A DNA stretch of 64,000 nt from JAAYBF01 sp963715445 (GTDB lineage Bacteria; Actinomycetota; Thermoleophilia; Solirubrobacterales; Thermoleophilaceae), in contig OY970240.1 of the NCBI GenBank assembly GCA_963715445.1, positions 1,178,001 to 1,242,000 on the forward strand, given 5' to 3'. The translations under genes were made by a program, and so were the position numbers. The notes beneath the pieces are model-generated. The model was not told where the DNA came from and did not search any database. It saw only the letters and a list, made by a program, of their open reading frames with translations. Of the stretch, positions 56,273-64,000 are shown one piece after another. Position 1 is the first letter of the stretch. Each line of letters starts with the position of its first letter.

Positions 56273-57173
56273 GAACTACATGAACGTGAAGAGCGGTCAG
56301 CGCGGCATGGGGCGCGGCCTCGCCGCGATCCTGCCGCGGTCCAGCAGCGACGAGACCGGCCTCCGGGAGATCCCGATCGAGCTGATCAAGCCGAACCCCC
56401 GCCAGCCGCGGCGTGAGTTCGACGAGGAGGCTCTGCTCGCCCTGTCCGAGTCGATCGCCTCGCGCGGCCTGCTCCAGCCAGTCGTGGTCCGCCCCCTGGC
56501 GGGCGGCGAGTACGAGCTCGTGGCCGGAGAGCGCCGCCTGCGCGCCTCGAAGCTCGCCGGCCTCACGGTGATCCCGGCCGTCATCAGGCACGCGGAGGAC
56601 TGGGAGCGCCTCGATCTCGCGCTCGCGGAGAACATGGCCCGCGTCGACCTGAACGCGATCGAGGAGGCGCGCGCGTGCGCCATGCTCGTCGAGGACCTCG
56701 GCCTGACGAAGGGCGAGGTCGGTCGCCGTGTCGGCAAGAGCCGCGTCGCGGTGTCGAACCTGATCCGGCTGCTCGAGCTCCCCGACGAGAGCCTCGAGCT
56801 GATCGAGTCCGGAGCGCTCAGCGAGGGCCATGGGCGCGCGATCCTCACCTGCAAGGACCACGCGTCGCGCCGTGCGCTGGCTCGGGATGCCCGCGAGCAC
56901 GGATGGTCGGTCCGCGAGACCGAGCGCCGCGCGCGCATCGCGGAGTCCGGCGAGGCCGCCGCTTCGCCCAGCGTCGTCGTCAGGGCGGACCACAGTGAGG
57001 CGCTGGCCGCCGCCGAGGACGCGCTGTCGGCGGCGCTGGGCCGACCAGTCCGCGCTCGAGCCAAGGGCGACGGCTGTCGCATCGAGATCGACTTCGAGAC
57101 CCCTGCGGAGGTCGTCGAGCTCGCCGAGCAGCTGCTGGCACGCGGTCGGCGAGATGCCGTGCGGGCCGCCTGA
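56265..57173 (+). CDS. parB: ParB/Spo0J centromere-binding CTPase
   Basis: 302 residues from GTG 56265, preceded by AAGGAGG with nine bases of spacing. It has the ParA-activating basic N-terminus (GMGRGLAAIL), PNPRQPRREFDEEAL, the CTP-binding GEYELVAGERRLRASK and ENMARVDLNAIEEA, and the helix-turn-helix LGLTKGEVGRRVGKSRVAVSNL. The C-terminal dimer domain ends RRDAVRAA. It loads at parS and spreads; two parS-like sites are nearby. Confidence 0.95.
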   Translation: MPENYMNVKSGQRGMGRGLAAILPRSSSDETGLREIPIELIKPNPRQPRREFDEEALLALSESIASRGLLQPVVVRPLAGGEYELVAGERRLRASKLAGLTVIPAVIRHAEDWERLDLALAENMARVDLNAIEEARACAMLVEDLGLTKGEVGRRVGKSRVAVSNLIRLLELPDESLELIESGALSEGHGRAILTCKDHASRRALARDAREHGWSVRETERRARIAESGEAAASPSVVVRADHSEALAAAEDALSAALGRPVRARAKGDGCRIEIDFETPAEVVELAEQLLARGRRDAVRAA

Positions 57174-57216
57174 GGCCCGTTCGGCCCCGTCGTTCCTCCC
57201 CGGCCCGGCATCCCGC

Positions 57217-57222
57217 TAGAAT
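57217..57222 (+). promoter_or_regulatory. -10 element TAGAAT of the tRNA-Ile promoter
   Basis: TAGAAT is a good -10 and ends ten bases before the tRNA 5' end. It lies just after parB. Confidence 0.55.
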
Positions 57223-57232
57223 CGGCGCCCTC

Positions 57233-57306
57233 GGGCGATTAGCTCAGCTGGTTAGAGCGCGTCTCTGATAAGGACGAGGTCCCTGGTTCGAGTCCAGGAT
57301 CGCCCA
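57233..57306 (+). tRNA. trnI-GAT: tRNA-Ile (anticodon GAT)
   Basis: A 74-base tRNA with acceptor stem GGGCGAT/ATCGCCC, D-arm GCTC-GAGC, anticodon loop CTGATAA (anticodon GAT, Ile) and T-arm CCTGG-TTCGAGT-CCAGG. The discriminator base is A and CCA is not encoded. A GCCGGC-CAC-GCCGGC hairpin at 57322-57336 may terminate it. Confidence 0.96.
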
Positions 57307-57321
57307 CTCTCGCCACCAGAT

Positions 57322-57336
57322 GCCGGCCACGCCGGC
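57322..57336 (+). terminator. hairpin after tRNA-Ile
   Basis: GCCGGC-CAC-GCCGGC, a perfect 6-bp stem 16 bases after the tRNA 3' end. It can also pair as part of a longer CTCGCC/GGCGAG stem. Confidence 0.45.
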
Positions 57337-57417
57337 GAGTGCTGGAGGGTGGGGGTCCCGCCGCCCACGGCTAGACTGTGACGCGATCCGGCGAACTCCC
57401 TGAGGAGCCCCTCGCGC

Positions 57418-57906
57418 ATGCAGGAGATGGTCATCTATGGCGTCAGCTTCGACATGGTCGGCAAGCAGCCGATCGTGCTGCTGAAGACGCGCGACGGCAA
57501 CAAGTTCCTTCCGATCTGGATCGGCCATCCCGAGGCCGCGGCGATCCTGATGAAGCTGCAGGGCGCGAACACCCCGCGACCCATGACGCACGACCTGATC
57601 AGCGAGGTCCTCGGGGAGCTCGACGTGTCCTGCGCCCGGGTCGCCGTCACCGAGCTGCGCGAGAACACCTTCTACGCGGCGATCACCCTGGCGGCGAACG
57701 GCCGCGAGATCGAGATCGACTCCCGTCCCTCCGACGCGCTCGCGCTGGCCGTTCGCACCGGCGCACCGATCTTCGCCGCCGAAGAGGTAATCGCGGAGTC
57801 CGCGATCGAGTTCGAGCACGAGGTGGAGGACACGGAGGAGGTCGTCGAGAAGTTCAAGGACTTCCTCGACAACGTCTCACCCGAGGACTTCCAGCCCGAA
57901 GGCTGA
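57418..57906 (+). CDS. bifunctional nuclease (BFN/DUF151) domain protein
   Basis: A 162-residue protein with the BFN domain (about 5-130): FLPIWIGHPEAAAILMKLQG, RPMTHDLISEVL, NTFYAAITL and DSRPSDALALAVRTGAPIF. The C-terminal ~30 residues are acidic. Plant BFN homologues cut RNA and DNA; the bacterial role is unsettled. A TAGACT -10 lies at about 57372. The gene is convergent with ddl2. Confidence 0.93.
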   Translation: MQEMVIYGVSFDMVGKQPIVLLKTRDGNKFLPIWIGHPEAAAILMKLQGANTPRPMTHDLISEVLGELDVSCARVAVTELRENTFYAAITLAANGREIEIDSRPSDALALAVRTGAPIFAAEEVIAESAIEFEHEVEDTEEVVEKFKDFLDNVSPEDFQPEG

Positions 57907-57927
57907 AGCGCCTGGCGTTGTCATCGC

Positions 57928-57994
57928 CGGCCTCGCGTACGAAGTACGCGTCGGCCGCCTCTTCCTAGCCAGCCACCCCAGCCCTCGGGCTGGG
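57928..57994. terminator. two intergenic hairpins between convergent genes
   Basis: The first hairpin pairs CGGCC and CGCGTAC (57928-57932, 57934-57940) with GTACGCG and GGCCG (57944-57950, 57953-57957), giving about 12 bp with a GAA loop. The second is CCCAGCC-CTCG-GGCTGGG (57977-57994). Placed between convergent genes they probably act as terminators for both. Confidence 0.55.
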
Positions 57995-58017
57995 CCGGGT
58001 CCGCAGCTCGCTTTGGT

Positions 58018-58989
58018 CTAGCGGGTGAAGGCGGAGGCGAGGACGCGGGCCACGAGGTCGTCGAAGCCGATGCCGGCCGCCTCGGCCGCCTGGGGAAGCA
58101 GGCTGGTCTCGGTCAGGCCGGGGATCGGGTTGGCCTCGAGGACCGAGAGCTCGTCGTCCGGGCCGAGCATCAGGTCCACGCGCCCGAACCCGTGGCAGCC
58201 GAGCAGCTCGTAGGTGCGCAGCGCGAGCTCCTGCGCCCTCTGGGTGACCGCGTCGGGCAGGCGGGCGGGGCAGATGAACTCGGTGCGGCCGATGTCGTAG
58301 CGGGCCTCGAAGTCGTAGAAGTCCTCCCCCTCGCCTCCACCGCCGGGAGCCGCGGCGGGGACCGCCTCCACCACGGGGAGGGCGAGGGGGCTCTGCCCAT
58401 CGCCGCCGTCGAGGATCGAGACGGCCAGGTCGCGTCCATCGATGTAGCGCTCGAGCAGGACCTTCGCGTCGTAGGAGAACGCCGCGACGAGCGCCGAGGG
58501 GACGTCCGCGGCCGTGCGGGCGAACTTGATGCCGAGGGCCGACCCCTGGCTCGAGGGCTTGACGACGATCGGGAAGTCGAGGCGCTCCTCGATCGCCGGC
58601 AGCGCCTCGGCGGCGCCGAGCTCTCGGAAGGCCGTCTGGTTGAAGGCGAAGAACTCCGGTGTGGGCACGCCCGCCTCGATCATCAGGTGCTTGGCGAGCA
58701 CCTTGTCCATCGCCCTCGCACACGCCGCGACGCCCGAGCCGGTGTAGGGAAGGCCGAGGATCTCCAGGAGCTCCTGGACCGTGCCGTCCTCGCCGTCGCG
58801 GCCGTGCAGCGCGACGAAGACCACGGCCGGGCGCTCCGTGCGGAGCCGGCGGATCAGGTCGGTGCCGACGTCGATCCCGACGACCTCGTGGCCGACGCGC
58901 TCGAGCGCGTCCTCCACCCGGGCTCCCGACCGCAGTGAGACCTGCCGCTCGAGCGAGGGCCCGCCCTTGAGGACGGCGACGCGGCTCAC
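58018..58989 (-). CDS. ddl: D-alanine--D-alanine ligase, second copy
   Basis: From GTG 58989 the protein has 323 residues. ATP-grasp motifs: VLKGGPSLERQVSLRSG, ALHGRDGEDGTVQEL, FPIVVKPSSQGSALGI, FYDFEARYDIG, GRVDLML and VLEANPIPGLTE. The specificity Tyr (last in FYDFEARY) is kept, but the middle Tyr is Phe and Lys is Arg. It also has a Gly-rich insert before that loop (AAAPGGGGEGED). So D-Ala-D-Ala is likely but substrate preference may differ from the 28013 copy. It overlaps the aminotransferase stop (GTGA). Confidence 0.92.
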   Translation of the reverse strand: MSRVAVLKGGPSLERQVSLRSGARVEDALERVGHEVVGIDVGTDLIRRLRTERPAVVFVALHGRDGEDGTVQELLEILGLPYTGSGVAACARAMDKVLAKHLMIEAGVPTPEFFAFNQTAFRELGAAEALPAIEERLDFPIVVKPSSQGSALGIKFARTAADVPSALVAAFSYDAKVLLERYIDGRDLAVSILDGGDGQSPLALPVVEAVPAAAPGGGGEGEDFYDFEARYDIGRTEFICPARLPDAVTQRAQELALRTYELLGCHGFGRVDLMLGPDDELSVLEANPIPGLTETSLLPQAAEAAGIGFDDLVARVLASAFTR

Positions 58990-60389
58990 GATTCGCGCGC
59001 GCGGCGATTGCGAGCGGCGCGGCGCGGCAGCTCGACCACCCGGGCGCCCTCGCCCTCGGCGGTCTCGTCGGAGGCCGCCTTCTCGGCCGCGCGGCGCTCC
59101 TCGGCGTCTGGCTGAGGCTCTCCCGTCAGCGTGCCGTAGAGGGCGACCTGCTCCTTGATCACTTCGCCGATCCGGCGGATGCCCTCCACGATCCGGGTCT
59201 CGTCGGACCCGGAGAAGTTGAGCCGCATCGAGCTGCGCCCGCGTCCGTCGAGGAAGGCGCCCTCGCCTGGGACGAACGCGACGTTGTCGCGCAGCGCCCG
59301 CGCGAGCAGGTCCGTCGTGTCGATGAACTCGGGCAGCGTCGCCCAGATGAACAGCCCGCCTGCGGGGCGGGTCCACTCGGCCTGCGGGGGGAAGTACTCG
59401 GCGAGGGCATCCAGCATCGTGTCGCGGCGCGACCGGTAGATCTCGGTCAGGGACGCGATGTACTCCTGCCAGTCGTGGTGCTCGAAGTAGGCATGCACGA
59501 GGAGCTGGGAGAGGGTGGAGGTGCAGAGGTCGGCCTCCTGCTTGCCCAGGTTGATCCGGGCGAGCACCGGTGGCGGCGCGACCACCCAGCCGAGGCGGAT
59601 CCCCGGCGAGAGGATCTTCGAGAAGGTGCCGAGGTACATCACGTAGACGCCGCCGTCGAGCGAGTAGAGGGTGGTGGCGGGGTCCCCCTCGTAGCGGAGC
59701 AGGCCGTAGGGGTTGTCCTCGAGGACCAGCAGCTCGCGCTCGCGCGCGACCTCCACGAGCCGCCGCCGCCGCGGCAGCGAGAGCGTCACGCCGCCGGGGT
59801 TCTGGAAGGTCGGCACCGTGTACACGAACTTCGGTCGCCGCCCCTCGCGCTCCAGCCGGTCGAGCGTCTCCTCGAGCAGGTCGATCCGCATGCCGTCCGC
59901 GTCCATGTCGATCTGGATCACTTCGGCCTGGTAGGCCTGGAAGGCGTTCAGGGCGCCTGGGTAGGAGGGTCCCTCGGCGACGATCACGTCGCCGGGATCG
60001 ATGAATGTCTTGGCGACCAGGTCGAGCACCTGCTGGCCCCCGGTGGTGACGATCATGTCGTCGGTGTCCACGGTCATCCCCTCGGCGGCCATCACCTCGG
60101 CGATGCAGCGCTTGGTCTCCGGCAGCCCCTCCGTCGGCCCGTACTGCAGCGCCCGCGCGCAGGACTCCTCGGCGATCCGCGCCGTTATGTCGGCGAAGGT
60201 CTCGGTCGGGAAGCTGGAGGTGTCGGGCAGGCCCCCTGCCAGCGAGATCACCTCGGGCCGGTCGGTGACGGCCATCAGGTCACGCATCGCGGACGAGGTC
60301 ATGCCGCGCGTGCGCTCCGAGAACAGGCTCGCGTAGCGCTCGAGGTCGCGACGTGTGGAGCGCTCGGGTGGCTTGGGAGGCAGGCTCAT
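58986..60389 (-). CDS. PLP-dependent aminotransferase (MocR/2-aminoadipate-like, fold type I)
   Basis: From ATG 60389 the protein has 467 residues. Fold-type I motifs: SLAGGLPDTSSFP, GPTEGLPETKRCIAEVM, IVTTGGQQVLDLV, VEGPSYPGALN, YTVPTFQNPGG, LEDNPYGLLRYEG and LGTFSKILSPGIRLGW, whose Lys binds PLP. The C-terminal ~45 residues are an acidic/basic tail. It resembles LysN/aromatic or 2-aminoadipate transaminases but lacks a GntR DNA-binding domain. Coupling to ddl2 might mean a role in D- or L-amino acid supply for the wall; substrate unknown. Confidence 0.88.
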   Translation of the reverse strand: MSLPPKPPERSTRRDLERYASLFSERTRGMTSSAMRDLMAVTDRPEVISLAGGLPDTSSFPTETFADITARIAEESCARALQYGPTEGLPETKRCIAEVMAAEGMTVDTDDMIVTTGGQQVLDLVAKTFIDPGDVIVAEGPSYPGALNAFQAYQAEVIQIDMDADGMRIDLLEETLDRLEREGRRPKFVYTVPTFQNPGGVTLSLPRRRRLVEVARERELLVLEDNPYGLLRYEGDPATTLYSLDGGVYVMYLGTFSKILSPGIRLGWVVAPPPVLARINLGKQEADLCTSTLSQLLVHAYFEHHDWQEYIASLTEIYRSRRDTMLDALAEYFPPQAEWTRPAGGLFIWATLPEFIDTTDLLARALRDNVAFVPGEGAFLDGRGRSSMRLNFSGSDETRIVEGIRRIGEVIKEQVALYGTLTGEPQPDAEERRAAEKAASDETAEGEGARVVELPRRAARNRRARES

Positions 60390-60524
60390 GGTGAGTGGTT
60401 CGCCGTGCGGGGCGGGCGTCCTCGCGAGCGGGCGGCCCGAGCCGGCGGTCGGGCCGGGTCGTCTATCGTCAGGTCGCTCAGCGTACCGACCCACGACCGC
60501 CCGAGGGAACCCATCAGCCTCGTA

Positions 60525-61088
60525 ATGGACATCGGCCAGGGCGCCGGCCTGGCCGGCGCAGCCGGCACCCGACCCTTTCTCCCGCCTCTGCTGGCCGGCG
60601 GGCTGGCCCGCGGGGACATCGGGATCGACTTCGATGGGACCGGCTGGGAGTTCCTCGAGAGCCCGGCGTTCCTCCTGACCGTCTTCGCCCTCGCGGCGGC
60701 TTGGTTCGTGGCCGAACGTTCGGGCCTTGACGATCGCTGGGTGCGCAGGGCAGTCGCGGTGGCCGGGCTGGCTCTCGGAGGGCTTCTCTTCGGGGGGTCG
60801 ATCGGAGCGCAAAGCGCCTCTTTCCTCGGAGTGGTGGCAGGCGTGGCCTGCGCGGCGCTCGCCTTCGTGGCTGTGAATGGCCTCCTGGACCGTGCGGCAC
60901 GGCGCCTCGACGACGATGCGGCCGGCTTCCTGGACCTCTATGCGGAGGCGTTTGCGCTAGCCCTCGCGGGCGTGGCGATATTCCTGCCCCCGGTGTCGTT
61001 CCTGGCGCTCGCGGGCTTCGTGCTGGTGCTGCTCAAGGCACGCGCCGCCGGGGACCGCAAGTACGCGGGCCTGCGGATCCTGCGGTGA
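60525..61088 (+). CDS. small polytopic membrane protein (DUF4126-like)
   Basis: From ATG 60525 the protein has 187 residues and about five helices. It begins with GAGLAGAAGTRPFLPPLLAGG, a pattern like DUF4126, and ends in a Lys/Arg-rich tail. No enzymatic motif. Ordinary frame extensions upstream into the divergent gap lack a start. Function unknown. Confidence 0.6.
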   Translation: MDIGQGAGLAGAAGTRPFLPPLLAGGLARGDIGIDFDGTGWEFLESPAFLLTVFALAAAWFVAERSGLDDRWVRRAVAVAGLALGGLLFGGSIGAQSASFLGVVAGVACAALAFVAVNGLLDRAARRLDDDAAGFLDLYAEAFALALAGVAIFLPPVSFLALAGFVLVLLKARAAGDRKYAGLRILR

Positions 61089-61097
61089 TCGAGTCGG

Positions 61098-61137
61098 TGC
61101 GGTGCTCGCCAGATCAACGATCGGGCTGCGCTCCTCC
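61098..61137. repeat. 40-base palindrome-containing repeat, copy 2 (REP-like)
   Basis: Differs from 42097-42136 at one base. That difference puts one mismatch into the stem (GCCAGATC-AAC-GATCGGGC). It lies in the 60-base gap between two genes on the same strand. Confidence 0.6.
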
Positions 61138-61148
61138 CGCAGAGGCAT

Positions 61149-62630
61149 GTGAGGGACCTTGAGCCCGTGACCGCGAAGAAGCTCGTCCTCGCGGTGATCG
61201 ACGCGCTCAGCCCCGACGCGCTCGAGCGGACGGTGGCGGAAGGGCGCGCGCCGGCGCTGGCCGAGCTGATGCGCCGCGGCGTCTACGTGCGGGACTGCGT
61301 CTCGACCTTTCCCTCGCTCACCCCGGTGGCGGCCTCTGCGATCACCACCGGGCTGGGGCCCGACGAGCACCTGATCCCGTCGATGAACTGGTACCACCGC
61401 GGCGAGGAGCGGTACGTGGAGTACGGCTCTTCCTTCCCCGCGACGCGCACCTTCGGCGTCTTCCGGTCCCTGCAGGACACGGTCTACAACATGAACCTGG
61501 CGCATCTGACCCATGCCCACCGCACCGTCTTCGAGCACCTGGACGACGCCGGCGTGCGCACCGCGTGCACCACCTACCTGATCTACCGCGGGCGCCACCG
61601 CCACGAGCCCTCCACGACCTCGCGCTACCGTCGCCTCGCCGAGGCCGCCCAGTTCCGCCACGCCGTCTGGGGCGCTCGCGAGCTGTTCTACGCGGACCTC
61701 TTCGACTCGCGCGAGACGGGCTGCTCGTCCGTCCTCGGCATGCCGGGGCAGCGCGACCGCCACGCCGGCTGCGTGGGAGCGCACCTCGTGGAGAACGACC
61801 TGTTCGACTTCCTGCTCCTCTCGCTGCCCGACAACGACACCCACTCGCACAAGGCCGGACCGGCCGCCCAGCCGACCTCCGTGGCGCTTGCCGACCGTGC
61901 GCTGCAGCGGGTCTTCGACGCCGCCGGCGGGACGGACGCCTTCCTGCGCGACCACGCGGTGGTCGTGCTCTCCGACCACTCGCAGAGCGAGGTGACCGGG
62001 AGCATCAACCTGGCCCAGATCCTGGACGGCTGGAAGGTGCTCGCCCCGCTCGATGCCGATCCCGAGTCGGCCGAGCTCGCCGTCTGCCCGGGCGCCCGCT
62101 CGGCGATGGTCTACCTGCTCGACGCGAGCCGCCGAGAGGAGCACGCCGAGCGCCTCGTGGAAGAGCTGAGGACGGTCGGGGGGATCGATCTCGTGGCCCG
62201 CCGCGAGGGCGGCTTCGGCGTCGTGGTGCGCGGCGAGCGGGAGCTGCGGTTCGCGCCGGGCGGCGATCTGCTCGACGAGCGCGGCCTGGCCTGGAGCGTC
62301 GAGGGGGACCGCTCGACGCTCGACCTGCGGCAGGAGGACGGCGTGCTGCAGAGCGAGGACTACCCCGACGCCCTGGGGCGGCTCTGGTCGGCCCTCGAAT
62401 GCGACCGGGCCGGCGAGGTGCTGCTGTCCGCGGCGCCCGGCTTCGAGTTCGTCGACTGGGGCGGCGCCGATCACGTGGGGGGCGGCAGCCACGGCTCGCT
62501 CCACAGCTGCGACTCGCTCGGCGCCCTGCTGATGTGCGGGCTCGCTCCGGAGCTGACCGAGCCGCGCCGGCGCTGGCACCTGCGCGACGTCACCCCGATG
62601 GTGCTCGGACACTTCGGGATACCCTCGTAG
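61149..62630 (+). CDS. alkaline-phosphatase-superfamily phosphodiesterase/nucleotide pyrophosphatase
   Basis: A 493-residue enzyme of the type I phosphodiesterase/nucleotide pyrophosphatase group. Metal and nucleophile motifs: VIDALSPDALER (Asp), STFPSLTPVAASAITTG (nucleophile Thr), DNDTHSHKAGP, VVLSDHSQSE (Asp-His) and GGSHGSLHSCDS (His). No signal peptide is seen, so it is probably cytosolic. Substrate unknown; the family cleaves phosphodiester or phosphonoester bonds. It is 60 bases after the DUF4126-like gene, across the repeat. Confidence 0.87.
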   Translation: MRDLEPVTAKKLVLAVIDALSPDALERTVAEGRAPALAELMRRGVYVRDCVSTFPSLTPVAASAITTGLGPDEHLIPSMNWYHRGEERYVEYGSSFPATRTFGVFRSLQDTVYNMNLAHLTHAHRTVFEHLDDAGVRTACTTYLIYRGRHRHEPSTTSRYRRLAEAAQFRHAVWGARELFYADLFDSRETGCSSVLGMPGQRDRHAGCVGAHLVENDLFDFLLLSLPDNDTHSHKAGPAAQPTSVALADRALQRVFDAAGGTDAFLRDHAVVVLSDHSQSEVTGSINLAQILDGWKVLAPLDADPESAELAVCPGARSAMVYLLDASRREEHAERLVEELRTVGGIDLVARREGGFGVVVRGERELRFAPGGDLLDERGLAWSVEGDRSTLDLRQEDGVLQSEDYPDALGRLWSALECDRAGEVLLSAAPGFEFVDWGGADHVGGGSHGSLHSCDSLGALLMCGLAPELTEPRRRWHLRDVTPMVLGHFGIPS

Positions 62631-62632
62631 CC

Positions 62633-63166
62633 GTGCCGGAAGAGCAGAACGCCACGTCGCCCAGGGGCGTCGACCCGTCGAGCAGCGCTCTTGCGGACGC
62701 GCCTCCGCGCGCTACCGCGGCTCGTGTGCGCGCGGGCGTGAAGGAGCCCGAGAACTGGGTCGAGCTGCTGAAGTTCTGCGCGGTGGGGGGCTCCGGCTAC
62801 CTCGTCAACCTCGCGGTCTTCGCGCTCGCCTTCGAGGTCGGGGGCGTCCACCATCTGGTGGCCGCTACGCTCGCCTTCGCCGTCGCGGTGACCAACAACT
62901 TCTGGTGGAACCGGCATTGGACATTCCGGGCTCGCGAGGGCCACGCAGGCTTTCAGGCAGCGCGCTTCCTGGCGGTGAGCACGGCCGCCTTCGTGTTCGC
63001 GGCGGTGATCCTGGAGCTGCTGATCAACCATGTGGGGATGTCGGGGATTCCCGCCCAGGCGATCTCGATCGTCGCGGCGATGCCGCTGAACTTCCTGGGC
63101 AACAAGATGTGGAGCTTCGGGCCGGGCGGGCAGCGCGCCACGCCGCCCGATGGCTCCTCTGGCTGA
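62633..63166 (+). CDS. GtrA-family membrane protein
   Basis: From GTG 62633 the protein has 177 residues; a longer frame upstream lies within the phosphodiesterase gene. After a ~45-residue polar N-terminus it has four helices and the GtrA core LKFCAVGGSGYLVNLAVF, TNNFWWNRHWTFR and NFLGNKMWSF. GtrA-like proteins are thought to flip or hold polyprenyl-phosphate-sugars. The next gene overlaps it by about 58 bases, so the pair probably works together. Confidence 0.92.
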   Translation: MPEEQNATSPRGVDPSSSALADAPPRATAARVRAGVKEPENWVELLKFCAVGGSGYLVNLAVFALAFEVGGVHHLVAATLAFAVAVTNNFWWNRHWTFRAREGHAGFQAARFLAVSTAAFVFAAVILELLINHVGMSGIPAQAISIVAAMPLNFLGNKMWSFGPGGQRATPPDGSSG

Positions 63167-64000
63167 CCCTCGCCCTCGCCTTTCCCGCTGCCGCCGAGGC
63201 GGCGCCCGAGCTGAAGCGGCCCGCCTCGGACAGCGTCGCCCCCGCCGGCTACGAGCTCACGGCGAGAAAGGCCATCCGCATCGCCTCGCGCTCCGAGACG
63301 ATCCGCGCCGAGCGCGGCAGGCACGACGAGTTTCGCCCGACCGCCTACACCCGCGGCCCCGGGCGCTGGCAGGTCAGCTGGTTCGACGATGAGCGCGAGG
63401 TGGCGCAGGCGCGGGTCGACGACTCGTTCGGCGTCGTGCTCGAGGCGTGGACGGGCGACCAGGTCGCGTGGTCGATGGCGCGCGGCTACGAGGGCGCGTT
63501 CGGGCGCAAGCTCAACGCGCCGTACGTCTGGCTGCCGCTGTGCCTGCTCTTCCTGATCCCGTTCCTGGATCCGCGCCGCCCGTTCCGGATGCTCCACCTC
63601 GATCTGACGGCGCTCCTCGCCTTCGGCGTCTCGCACTTCTTCTTCAACCGCGGCGAGATCGACCTCTCGGTTCCGCTCGCCTACCCGGTGCTCCTCTACC
63701 TGCTGGCGCGGCTCCTGTGGGTAGGCTTTCGCGGGCCGCCGCGCACGGAGCGGGGCGGGCGCCTGGTCCCCGTCGTCCCGCTTGCATGGCTGGGCCTGGC
63801 GATCGTGTTCCTCGTCGCGTTCCGGGTGAGCCTGAACGTCGTCGACTCGAACGTCATCGACGTGGGCTACGCGGGTGTGATCGGCGCGGATCGGATCGCC
63901 GACGGAGACGAGCTCTACGGCCCGGGCTTCGCCGAGGACGTGGATCGCGGGGACACCTACGGCCCGCTGACCTACCTCTCCTACCTGCCCTTCGAGCAAG
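63109..64000 (+). CDS. membrane glycosyltransferase-like protein, N-terminal part (cut by right edge)
   Basis: The frame is open to base 64000. The best start is the GTG at 63109, giving MELRAGRAARHAARWLLWLT, a signal-like hydrophobic segment ending in AAAEAAPE. A ~95-residue extracytoplasmic domain follows, then helices starting near LNAPYVWLPLCLLF. The last visible part, DVGYAGVIGADRIADGDELYGPG and YGPLTYLSYLPFEQ, has the first-loop pattern of GT87/GT-C glycosyltransferases. It overlaps the gtrA end. The product is probably a polyprenyl-phosphate-sugar-dependent transferase; the catalytic part lies beyond the window. Confidence 0.7.
   Translation, partial: MELRAGRAARHAARWLLWLTLALAFPAAAEAAPELKRPASDSVAPAGYELTARKAIRIASRSETIRAERGRHDEFRPTAYTRGPGRWQVSWFDDEREVAQARVDDSFGVVLEAWTGDQVAWSMARGYEGAFGRKLNAPYVWLPLCLLFLIPFLDPRRPFRMLHLDLTALLAFGVSHFFFNRGEIDLSVPLAYPVLLYLLARLLWVGFRGPPRTERGGRLVPVVPLAWLGLAIVFLVAFRVSLNVVDSNVIDVGYAGVIGADRIADGDELYGPGFAEDVDRGDTYGPLTYLSYLPFEQ

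Overview
The window is high-GC (roughly 70%), gene-dense DNA with GTG starts, many ATGA/GTGA stop-start overlaps and -10 hexamers of the form TAnnnT placed 6-7 bases before start codons. Gene content is actinobacterial: FhaA/FhaB/PstP/RodA/PbpA/PknB, DciA next to recF, a DUF3105 pair, and a single gyrase next to dnaA. Several features (a Ddl gene inside the pknB operon, extra membrane kinases, exopolysaccharide genes close to the origin) suggest the Thermoleophilia/Solirubrobacterales, but this is an inference from gene content and not a phylogeny.

Layout. 1-5638: end of an MMPL/RND exporter, an alpha/beta hydrolase, two tandem DUF3105 anchored proteins and a secreted PGRP-type amidase. 5635-22020: a cell-surface glycan cluster. 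It holds a phosphoglycosyl transferase, GT4 and GT2 glycosyltransferases, a Wzy/ligase-like membrane protein, a GT-C-like enzyme, a PQQ-type beta-propeller, a FlgD-Ig protein, an N-formyltransferase, a LytR_C protein, a PglF/CapD-type nucleotide-sugar dehydratase, a DUF354 protein and a DegT aminotransferase. Together these could make and transfer a 4-amino or 4-formamido deoxysugar. 22082-28009: DedA protein, a GAF-SpoIIE phosphatase, purM, a DsbA-fold protein, and a Ser/Thr kinase with an extracytoplasmic discoidin-like domain. 28013-38120: an eight-gene minus-strand operon for signalling and wall growth (membrane kinase, fhaA, fhaB, pstP, rodA, pbpA, pknB, ddl). 38344-41862: CARDB protein, DUF4446 protein, pheA, HNH endonuclease and a membrane coiled-coil protein.

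41863-42291 is the only long stretch without a normal gene. It holds an unusual structured element on the minus strand: a 15-nt near-perfect anti-SD complement, a 14-codon mini-ORF, a three-way-junction-like fold with a GNRA loop, a strong hairpin, and a palindromic repeat that recurs at 61098. 42292-52093 (minus): a small secreted protein, then gyrA, gyrB, dciA, recF, dnaN and dnaA. 52364-57173 (plus): rpmH, rnpA, yidD, yidC, jag, rsmG, parA and parB. This is the classic chromosome-origin arrangement. Two parS-like palindromes lie at the 5' ends of dnaN and rsmG, so the origin is almost certainly within about 50.6-52.4 kb.

57233-64000: tRNA-Ile(GAT), a BFN-domain nuclease-like protein, a second D-Ala-D-Ala ligase coupled to a PLP aminotransferase, a small membrane protein, an alkaline-phosphatase-superfamily enzyme, a GtrA protein and the start of a membrane glycosyltransferase cut by the window edge. 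No CRISPR array, insertion sequence or prophage gene was seen.
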